A DNA stretch of 64,000 nt from Stramonita haemastoma (taxonomy: Eukaryota; Mollusca; Gastropoda; Neogastropoda; Muricidae). The stretch is taken from contig CM060327.1 in NCBI GenBank assembly GCA_030674155.1, positions 26,967,387 to 27,031,386 of the forward strand. Reading direction: 5' to 3'. Shown piece by piece: positions 36,605 through 47,800 of the stretch (its first letter is position 1; the number at the start of each line of letters is the position of its first letter). The notes beneath the pieces were generated by a model. That model did no database searches and was not told the origin of the DNA. It saw only the letters and a program-made list of their open reading frames with translations. The translations under genes and the position numbers were made by a program.

Positions 36605-39271
36605 TATTTTTTTTTAAGGAGTTAGGTTACCACAAAAAAAGAAAAAAAGTAAAGACAATCCATCTACATTTTCTGGACGTGTCCAATGTTTAAAAGAAAG
36701 TTACACTACTAGATAACACAAAAAGGAACAAATACTTTTTTTATTTTTTTTTTTTAAATCATTGATTCTACACACAAAACGGGGAAATTGTACTTTAGGA
36801 AAAAAAAATCTACACTTTTCTAGTTACTATTCTATAGACTCAAAAACATGAAATTAATGAACAAAAGCTTCCCCCTCTCTCTCCTCCCCCTCTCCCCCCT
36901 TTCTCTCTCCTCTCTTTTTCTCTCTCTGTCTTTATTACTATTTTTTCTGCAGTACTCCACAAGACTAAAAAATGAAAGTGGTAATCCCCCCTCATTTGGA
37001 TTACTTCCTTACTCTTTTGAAAAAGTATTCTTCAATGCTAGAAACAACAGCTATCGTACGAAAGAAAATAAACTAAAAGCGCTTTGGCTCTTTGGGTTTC
37101 CACAACTTATCATTCTACTGTCCGGAAAGGGGGAAATTTTAAATCTTACATACCCCTAAGTCGGAAATTTTGGGCTCCCTTAATGGGGGGTAAAAACTGT
37201 CACAACACAAAATCTCCCCATTGGTGAACCTCAAGTTAAAAGCAAAAGAACAACAACAACAACAACTGATATCAAATTAAAAAAAAAAATATAAAAAAAA
37301 AAGGAAAATAAAAAAGAAAAATTTCTGGACATGTGGGGGTATTTAACCCAAATTTTACAGTAACCCTCTTTCCCCTGATTACAACTTATAAAAGGGTCTC
37401 TCCTCATGTTATTTTCATTCCCAATAACAATATTAAACCCCCGCACATAAAAAAAGAAGAATTTATCTTACAATACTGGATAACAGCAGATTGAAACTTA
37501 CCAAAGTTTCCCAGGGACCTACCACATTTTCATTTAAACTTTTTTTTTTTGGAACCAAAATGAATCATAAGACTTCTATGAAATCTAAAATGAAATTTTG
37601 TTTCCTCTGTAAGGTTTAAGTTCATTATTATACAGTGCTGAATGATTACGGGACACTATGAATTACAGGGAAAAGCTTTCTTCCATGTACACATTTCTCA
37701 TAAATTGACAATAATGCATATAAAGAAGAAGAAACTTCTCTCTTTGACAAAAAAAAAAAGTTCAATAATTTTAACAGCACAGGGATAGCAACAGAAACTA
37801 AGTTCTAAATCCAAACTAGGGTTTTAAACATGTATCCAATCCAATCCAATCCAATCTTCTTGTTCATGGCCCTGACAACCAAAACAAGGCCATATCAGGG
37901 CTGTCACCTTGTAAATTTTTTTTTTTTAAATCTCATAAAAACTGTGCACTACACACAGATTAAAACAGGTTTAAAAACGAAATCTAACTGTTGTTCCATG
38001 TATCAACACCCTGGCCAACTGCAAGGGTCAATCCACGATGGTCACCCTTTGTCGGAGAAGCCACATCAACCACATATAAAATGAGATGAAACCAAACCCA
38101 GGTTCCTTACAACAACCTTGTTCTAAGCAACAAACTATGACATGTTTTCGGTTTTGTTTGTTTGTTAGTGCACAGTACAGTAGAGGCTCACAGCAAGACA
38201 GGAACACTATCAGAACACCTAAAACAAGTTTGGTAAAAATGAAATATTTCTGTTATTCTATAATTAAGGATAGTGAAAGAAAAACACTGACAGAAAATCA
38301 CACATTTTTTATTTTGTAAAGTTGTTGTTACTTCGGAGTACAACTAAAGGAGATTTTAGAAAAGAAAACAACAACACCTGGGAGAAATTTAATCACAGGT
38401 TTCCTTGGCTCTAACATTTTCACAATTCTGAATAAAGCCAAATATACACAAACATGTCTATCTCCCCTATGGTAAAGGGAACACAAAGTAAGCTAGTGAT
38501 GATATTTCAGAGGCAAAAAGTTTGATTTCTAAATGCATGCAGACAACGAATCTTCATAGCAAATAAAAGCTATTCCATGAAGTGACTGAACTTGTAATTT
38601 TGAAAAGCCATGAACAAAACTCGGGGGCACTGCCATATGCATGCAATGAGTTGTCTCACTAGCACCACTGACTGGCCCACTTCCCATACTTAAATTTGCA
38701 GGACTCTGAGGAATCATTCATGCACTGCGCAGAATTGTTCTAGCAGCATGTCCTCAGCAAGCTCAATCTGGGGAGTCCATTTCTCTCCAGGTAGTGGAGA
38801 GCATTTTGAGTATTTGTGATGTCTATGCCACTTCTGGCGGGTGAACCCTAGTGGCATTGTGTGGAGCTCCTACCAAAAACAGTGGAGATGGACACAGGTG
38901 AGGTGAGATGTAGGCACTGCTAGCTAGCTTTTTTACCAAAGGTGGATTTTGGTTGCAGAATCTTCAGTGGTTCCCCCACTGTCTACAGGGACTATGGGTT
39001 AGGTGAAAGAGCATTTCCAAATCGGACATTGGGTTATAACATAATTGAAGAAAACTGATTTTTTGAACAAAAAAAAAATTCTATATCACTTCAGTTACTA
39101 TGAAAAGAGTTAGATATAATAAAGAAAGAGCACACTACAGTATAAGACAGTACTTGAAAAATGTAAAGTGTTTTAGCAATAATTCCGAAGATCAATAATT
39201 AAAAAAAGAAAGTGTTAGAAACAGTCCACTCATATCTAGCTGGCACTGCACTCGTTCTTGTGTGGATTTAC
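36605..39271. other. AT-rich sequence beyond the last copy B exon, nothing recognised
   Basis: Contains (CAATC)n at 37846-37866, an R110 trace at 37140-37235 and short homopolymers. I searched for beta-type motifs (Cys-rich AARCMxCGxPFC, FAD-binding GSGPAG) in the open stretches and saw none. Confidence 0.5.
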
Positions 39272-39397
39272 CCTCTCTCTGTCCGCTGAATTTTGTCGTT
39301 TGGCCTTGTTTTCAGACAGACAAGTTTCAAAATCATCATCACAAAGCAGATTTTTATCATCCAAAAGCACAACTTTGCTGGCTCCACTGCAAGAATG
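39272..39397 (-). CDS. GltS: Probable GltS copy B exon e29 (variable linker)
   Basis: A 126-bp open stretch with acceptor TGTCAG and donor GTAAAT that accepts and leaves phase 0, as e28 requires: [20 protein letters not shown], then [22 protein letters not shown]. The linker between synthase and beta-type parts is variable in this family and often acidic then basic, as here. I recognise no motif; the call rests on phase, splice sites and position. Confidence 0.4.
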
Positions 39398-40560
39398 CTG
39401 ACAGCCAAAACAAACCCACACAGGAAAAAAAAAATGCTTGGAAAAAACCCACAAACACACAGGGAAAAAATCAAAACTATGCGGAAAAAAAATTCCACTG
39501 ATTGAAAAGAAATGCTTAGGATAAAAAATCAACACAAAATACAAAGGGGAAAAAAACAAAAAAAACTAACATGAAAAAACACACAAACGCAACTCCCCCA
39601 CCCCAAACTAACATATGAACCCCCCCCCCCCCCCCACTCTTACCCCCCCACCCCCATCTAACACATGCCCTTAACACTCGCACACATAAACCCACACACT
39701 AGGCCAACATTCCTGTATTTCAGTTTTCAAAAAACTGCCTTGTGCCAAATAAGCTTTTTAGCATAAGCTTGCTTTAAAAAATTTTTTTTTTTTTAAAGCA
39801 TGCTTATGTACATGCAGCACATATGCATGTACACACACAGAGGCATTCACACAGACATTAATCTGCATGTACACATAACATGCAAACACCCACACGCAAA
39901 ACATACACACACACATGCATACACTCTCTCTCTCTCTACGTGGTATGCATAAAAAAGGAAACACAAGTGTACATAGTGAAGCAAATTTCACCTAATATAC
40001 ACAACTACGGAAACCTGCTCTGACAGATATGAACACATGCATGCGCTACAGTTGAATTTTTGTGCACACTCATCCATATATACTACCAGTAATAAGCTCA
40101 CAAATCCCTTCTTGACGCACACATACTCTTACATGTGTGCATACACACACTCTTACATGCATGCATGTGTGCACATACACACACACACACACTCTTTTGA
40201 GCATGCACACACACACACCATCACACGCAATCACACAAATATGATCTCACATATGCACTCACACTCACGCATGCATACACAGATGTAAACAACGAAAAGA
40301 CTTCTATAGATTCTGCTCCCATTCCATTCAACAATCCCACCCCCACTAAGAAATGCAATCTTTTTACATGTGCGCGCGCACACACATGCATCTCTGTATG
40401 TTTTCACACATACTTCCAGATTCCTTTTCTTGTGGCAACACAAAAGCATGGGCAGCAGACCACCATATCAAATCTGCAGGCATGCCCAGAAGCCGACAGT
40501 ACGTGTGTGTGTGTGCATGTGTGTGTGTGTGCGTGTGTGGTGAGCGTGAGCATGTTGGTG

Positions 40561-40643
<83 letters not shown>

Positions 40644-43243
40644 TGTCCTCATGAATGTAAGCATATGTACGTTTCAAGCAACAGAAAATCCACGAAACAT
40701 GCATACACAAAACAAAATGCACACTCACTTCAACATATCAACACATAAAAGCACATCAAAACACATTTCAGCACTACAAAAAGAGAGAGATATATGATAT
40801 GTATATAAATTATTTTTTAAAAAATATATATCTATATATATCTATATATCTCTCTCTCTATATATATCTATATATATCTATATATATATCTATATATATA
40901 GATATATATCTATCTATCTATCTATATATATATAAAACACTTTCTTCATTTTTTTTCTCCGAATCAGACATAAAAAAGCATCAAAAGAGACAAACCCTCA
41001 GCTCTCAACTTTTTTGATTTAAAGCTTTTTTTTCCTCTCTCCAGAAAGCAGACACACACACACACACACACACATACACAGAACTCTGATGATGCAGGCT
41101 CACCTCTTTCCCATCCTCGCCCAGGTCATTGATGATGTCCTCATCGTACATGTTCTCCAGGGACTCCATTTTGCGCAGGTGTATTTCTGAAATGCTGTCG
41201 GCAGTCACGTTTTTCTGCCTCTCCGCCTCGGCTGCTTCCTCCGCCATTTCTACCAACGCCCGGCGGTATTCGTGGGGAACACCTGCATTAAAAACAACAA
41301 CAAAAAACATGTGAATTTAATATCCTTTAAAAATGCAGTATTTGTATTATCAATTAAAAAAAAATCAGTTTTGGTTATAGCAAATATTAAAAAAAAGCAC
41401 TTAACTTTTTTTTGGGTGGTGTTCTTTTGGTAGTGTGTTTTTGTGTGGCTTTTTCTCTTTTTTTTTTTTTTGGTCTTTTTTTCTTTTAGTCTTTGCAGTG
41501 ACATGCTTCTACTTGGCTACCATGCCTTAGAAAACTTCACAGTCTTAAGGTATATATTATACTACTGCACTCCTTGAGAGTCACTAGGACACTGCAATGA
41601 AGTTTTTTTCTTGGAAGTGTGTCGTGGGCAAGTTGAACCTGGTGGAGCCCACCCCTCTCCAGGCAGCAAGGTGCATGCTGGGTATGTTCGTGTCATGCAC
41701 ACCACTGGTCCTGGCATGCCTACTCTTCTACGAAAAGCAAGGTTTTCTTCTTCTTCTTCTGCATTCCCTGGTCATGCTAAATTTGTCCTCTGGTCTGGAC
41801 GGCAAAGTCTGCTGTGTGCAACAGTGATCCCATTGGTCCCCACAGGTTTTCAAGGAGCTCTACTGGGCTTGGCCATGTCTGGTGTCTCAGGGTTGAGGAG
41901 GATTTAACATGCGTGCTACATGTTCTGAATGTATTCACACACGCAATCTTGATTTATAGTCTCCCCCAAAAGAACATTCAGGAGAATGGAGTCTGACTAT
42001 GCTACCTCCAGGGTAAAAAGAAACACCCAAACCAACCCCTATAGCATACACTTAAGCAGAGATCTGGACCCACATCTTCAGTTACAGTGAGATGTTTACA
42101 CATCATGCCCGAAGTCGGAATGCAGCTACCATAATGATGGGCAAAAGATGGTTGCAAGCGCAAAAAAAACCCCCTAACCATTGATAAACCTCAGAGCTCC
42201 AAGCCAAGAACAAAAAAAAGGACCAAAATAGCCACCCCCAAAAAACCAAGAAACTCACAACTCCAACCAAAAAAAAAAAAAAAAAAAAAAAGAGATGAAT
42301 AAATTTTGCTGGCCAATGTCGCAGTGACTACCAACCTTGATGAACTTGGCCTTCTCAGCCTCCCAGTTGTCCAGGATGTGCTGTGCGGTCTGGGATCCCG
42401 TTTTCTGGAGGAACTCCTCCAGAAGTTCCTTCACAAAGTCCACATCGATGGGCTTCTTCAGCTCCTCCACGCTCACTGACTCCTGTTACACAGAGTCTCG
42501 AACCGGCTCTCTCCTAAACAGCACAGACAGCACATGTCACTCCAGGGTCACTGTCTTCTACAAAACTGCAGGAATAATAAAAGAAAACCCAACAATACTG
42601 TGGGGGCGGGATAGCTAAGTGGTCAGAGCGCTCGCTTTCCCCCCAAGTCAAAGTTAAGCAGCATCGAGCGTGGTTACCAGTTGGATGGGTGACTGTGTGC
42701 CTTGGCTTCAGTATAGTCCCCCCAGTTCACCTAGCTGTAAATGGGTACCTGCACTCTTTAGGGTCAGGGAAGGTAAAGCAGGGAGGGAGAGGAGATGGGC
42801 GCCGCCCTCAATATGCTGGCCCCTAGAGAAGCTGAGGTCTCTGATGCCTTGCTCCCCTACGACCACAAAGGTCATGGGACACTTTTACCTTTAAACACCA
42901 ATACTGCTCTTTATGAAGAAACAGGAAGGTGGGAGAGCCTTGTGGTTAGAGAGCTGCGTTCATGATCTGACAGCTTGGAATCAAGTCTCCATGGCTGTGC
43001 CAGTTTTAGGAGATTTTTTCACCCTGGAGTAACATCAGTATGGACTCCCAATCTTCTAAAAGTCCTTTGATGAGACTATAAACCAAGTCCCTGTGTGCAA
43101 ATGCATGCAGAACATCTTGAATACACAATAGAATCCCGTTTCGCCTTTCAGGAAAGTAGGTCACTTCATGCTGGTTGAATAGATTACAATTTAAAAAAAA
43201 AAAGCAAATACATATATGTATACATATATATATATATATATAT

Positions 43244-43322
<79 letters not shown>

Positions 43323-44538
43323 ACTCGAAAGGTTTATTCATGAAAAAAGGCCATTGGCCCATACATGAAGGGGGTTGCCGAATAACGATAACGATAATTG
43401 CTTTAAGCTGACACACGACGCTACTCCAAGCCATGGAAACCACAGCATTGATTAGTAATGTACATCGAGACACGAAACTCTTTACTGTCCAGATATGTTA
43501 CGGCATTCTGAGCCTTTCTTTCGTCCAGTCTTTGTCACAGCACACCCTTAGGTCTAGGCTAGGCCTAGCCAAGACACCGCTGTAGTAGTTCTCTAAGTGT
43601 CGCTAAGTCCCTTGAAGCACACGATAGGGTCTCCGTGTGTAGTGTGTTCTGGATTCGCTTCCCATTCCGCAAACTGGCGAGTTTGACACATTCCTCTTTT
43701 AGCATGTTTTTCTCTTGCTGTTTGACAAACCAGTACACACATACTGGCTCAGTGTCTGGTTGGCATGCGCACTGGATCACAATGTCGTCTGACTCACACG
43801 TCACAATATCTTCACCGTCTGAATGATGTAGCACGGATTTTCTAAAGTGTGTATTTCTTTGTCTGTCTCTTAGCCTTCTCTGTACAGATCTATCAGTTAG
43901 AGTAGCCACGTACTGTTTGACATTTCTTGTGTCAAATGCACCAACAATATTATCATCGTTCACCTCAGGCTGCAAAACACACATATCAGCACAGTCACTA
44001 CAATCAGACATACAGGGAGGTTCTAAATCAACCGATGATGGTAACTTAACTGATGTTTTTGTGTTGATGTCCTGTGTGTGTGTTGTTGGTAGGTCTATTC
44101 CATGTGTATCTACACATGCTGTATTCCCCTGTTCTACTCCACTGTCAGGCAGACTCGAGGCACTGAGGACACAGTCACTTTCACACACAACACTTGCCTG
44201 CTTCTCTTTATGCTTTCGAGAGCGCTGAACATCTCGTCGTCTTTGAGAAAATGATTTTTTCCTGTAGTACTGTGCTTGTGTGCTGCGATTCACTGTTGGA
44301 TCCACCATGTTGGTTGACACTGTTGTGTCCACTGGTTTCAGTCGCAAGACAAAAACCACGCTGTCCCCTTCTCCTGCCACTTTCCAGCTGGAAACTGCAT
44401 TGTCAGTCAGCAGGGCGCCTAGGGTCCTCTCCACAGCCGCTGGAAGTCCAGTAACTGGCATTTTTGACTGAATTTCTAGTTTTACTGCTGCTCACAGAAA
44501 ATGTACGTCCTGTCCGCTTCACTTCTCGTGACCGCCCC

Positions 44539-44594
<56 letters not shown>

Positions 44595-44796
44595 TAGATA
44601 TAGATAGATAGATAGATAGATAGATATAAATAATTGAGAAAATATATATATATAAGATATCATATGTGCACTGTGTGTGTATGCATGTGAGTGTGTGTCC
44701 TCTGTATGTGTTGTGTTGTGGGATGTGTGTGTGAGTGTGTATGTGTGTGAGAGTGTGTATGTGTGTGAGAGTGTGTGTGTGTGTGTAAGTCAGTGT

Positions 44797-44865
<69 letters not shown>

Positions 44866-47800
44866 TATGCGTGTGCATGTGTGTGTGTATACATGCATGT
44901 GCCTGTGTGCATGCATAAATGCATGCACACTCCTGTACGTGTAGCATAACCTTACAAGCACAGCAGCAATATAAGCCTACATACACACAGTGTGAACAAC
45001 ATGATACTAACATGTCATAGACGTAGGCGATGCCTCCAGACATGCCTGCAGCAAAGTTTCGACCCGTCAGCCCCAGAACCAGCACTCGTCCGCCTGTCAT
45101 GTATTCACAGCCATGGTCTCCACACCCCTGAAACCACACAACAATGCATTAACCCACTAGGATAGCCTAGTGGTCAGAACATTGCGCTCGCAATTTGACA
45201 ACCCGGGTTCGATTCCAGTCGAGGAAATTTTTCTCCTGGAGTTAACATCAGTGCTGACTCCGCTCTCCCCAAAAGTCCTTCGGATGAGACTTTAAACCGA
45301 GGCCCCGTGTGCGAACGCACACAGAACATCTTGCGCACACATTAAATCCTGCTCTGCTTGTCATAAGAGTAGGCCATCGTGTGCCGATGGGAACAGATGA
45401 CATTTACAAAACTGCATACACACAGGGACTGGATGTAAAAAAGCACAAAAGTGCTTATTCCATTATCCTCGATATAAAAGAATAAATCCATCAATAAATC
45501 AATCTTTGTCTAACGTTCAGACAGCAACTATTATTGTCTGTCATATGAGTGAAAATGCACTGCGCTGACGTTAAGTGCCTGGCCAGTCAGGTCCAGAGCA
45601 TCCGACTTTGGCACGGGAGAGACTTGCTATATTTTAATGGGTTTCGGGGGAAAAAAGGCAGGAGAATGGACCAAGAGGGTAGAAAATAGACAAGAAGAAG
45701 GTGAAAGGAAGAAAAGGAACAAGGCAGAAATAGAGAGAGGGATAGAAAAGAAGGAATTCCTAGCACAGAATTTCCATTCTTAAAATCACCTGAATGATTT
45801 TCTATTCTCAAAATCACCCCCAATGACTTTCCATTCTCAAAATCACCCCCAATGACTTTCCATTCTCAAAATCACCTCCAATGACTTTCCATTCTGAAAA
45901 TCACCCCCAATGACTTTCCATTCTCAAAATCACCCCCAATGACTTTCCATTCTCAAAATCACCTCCAATGACTTTCCATTCTCAAAATCACCCCCAATGA
46001 CTTTCCATTCTCAAAATCCCCTAAATGACTTTCCATTCTCAAAATCACCTCCAATGACTTTCCATTCTCAAAATCCCCTAAATGACTTTTCATTCTCAAA
46101 ATCACCTCCAATGACTTTTCATTCTCAAAATCACCTCCAATGACTTTCCATTCTCAAAATCACCTCCAATGACTTTTCATTCCCAAAATCATTCTGTAAC
46201 AAACACTTTAACTCCAAATGAATCAAACTCACTGACCTCACAGACAGCGATGGCGCCAGAGTTTCTGACGCAGAATCGCTCGGCAGTCTGCCCACAGAAG
46301 AAAGCCTTGCCGGAGGTGGCGCCGTACAGACAGACGTTGCCCACGATGATGTTGTCCACAGACTTGAAGTCCTGGTGACAGTCCTTGGGGGGGAAGATGA
46401 TCACCTCTCCCCCTGACAGACCCTGCACACACACCAGCCAGGAGTCAGACACGTTTGTGATGCTCCACCACATTTTTAGTCGCACTGCACCTGCGGTCAA
46501 TTTTTAGTTATTGACATGTTACTAATCTGCAATAAAATGGCTATACAATACAAAAAACAGATTGAAAATCGGACAATTCTATGAAAAGTTATTACAACTG
46601 GCAATGGTAGACTGCAGGAAATGACAAAATGAGAAATGGACAAGTTTAGTATCCTGATAGGTGGACAGAAAGAAGGCTGTGGTATTTTTAAAACGCATTT
46701 AAAGGCAAAAGACAACAAAATTATGCCTTGATATTTCACTACAAGGTTGAGTAATGGCTAGAGCTTTATAATGAATCAAAATCTCAAAATCGACAACCTG
46801 ACTCCCACCTGCCTTTAATGGCTCCTAGTGGAAAAATGGGCGAGGTGCTAAGCGACTCATTTTGTGATGGAGCATCACATTTGGGAAATAGACTTAACCT
46901 CTTTAACTGCGCTGTTGATGAACAGCGTTCGTCATAGAAACCGCCACCAGCAATTCTCAGTTGATGATCCCTGTTTGTCATGATTCAACGCTCTGTTTTG
47001 TCCAGCATGTGCAAAATATGACAGCAGCGAAAGGGTTAAGGGCTTGACTTCTTGTACTTCTCCCTTATGACAAGACACCACAGCTAAAATCACGACTTTC
47101 TATGATTTTGGCCTTTTTGACACTCAAGTGTCTGTTTCTCTAACATAACATTTTTTCCTCTTTTTTAGTTGTTGACAAAATGTAGTTTTTCAAAAACAAC
47201 TTTTTAGTTTCTTGGCTTGAGCTCCAAGTTTCACCAAAGAGTGAGATTTTGTGTATGCGATTGTTTTTACCTACCATTAAGGTAGCCACGTACCAGCTTT
47301 GGGCATGGTGTCTAAACCTAACACCTATGTACATGCATTTAAAAAAAAAAGTCATTCGCTCCAACAAACACGAAATAGCCTACTCTTCAGAAAAGCGGGA
47401 CAGGGTTTTAACATGTGTGCAAGGTGTTCTGCATGCATTTGCCCACAGGGCCTTAGTTGACAGTCTCGTCTGTGGGACTTTAGGGGGGAGTGCATTCAGT
47501 ACCAATGCGAAACTCCAGGGAAAAAGAACGTTTGAAGACACCTCAGAGGAGACATGAACACGTTGCACAGTGCACAAATCCAACATCACTCTGTAAGGCT
47601 TAGTCAAGAGTGCTGAATTTAGCGCGCTCCTTCCTTTTACCTAGTTCATGTGTGCTCTGCTTCTGCTATAAATAGCACCACCTGGGCACAGCTGGGCTGG
47701 GCTGGGATGGGATAATTAGCAGCTGAGAGGAGCTGAAAGCGGGGGATACTGACAGCTGTGGCTGACAGCCCCCCTGTGCCTGTGTGCACCAACCTTGGCC

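Larger units (their letters stand above)
43322..44539 (-). other. 1.2 kb intronless insert within a (GA)n tract
   Basis: Unique sequence flanked on the left by (TA)n(GA)n ending at 43321 and on the right by (GA)n(GATA)n starting at 44540. It holds one 298-codon ORF and an AATAAA signal and lies in the e26-e27 intron of copy B. It may be a retroposed gene or a non-autonomous element that landed in a microsatellite; repeated GA makes a target-site duplication impossible to define. Confidence 0.6.

Noticed and set aside
38680..38960. Possible exon with coding-like base composition
   Set aside because: It matches the R200 repeat (GGAGTCCATTTCTCTCCAGG) and has stops in all frames within 40 codons.
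42605..42720. A 5S rRNA gene
   Set aside because: Only the internal promoter region matches; the ends of 5S are missing and a tRNA-like head and SINE body flank it.
45155..45230. A tRNA gene (box A and box B with good spacing)
   Set aside because: The 3' half cannot pair into an acceptor stem and the sequence continues into a SINE body repeated many times in the window. The same applies to 31110-31178, 36100-36180 and 63300-63370.
46189..46432. A 64-codon overlapping frame ([12 protein letters not shown]) over exon e25
   Set aside because: Frame shadow of the conserved GXGXG exon.
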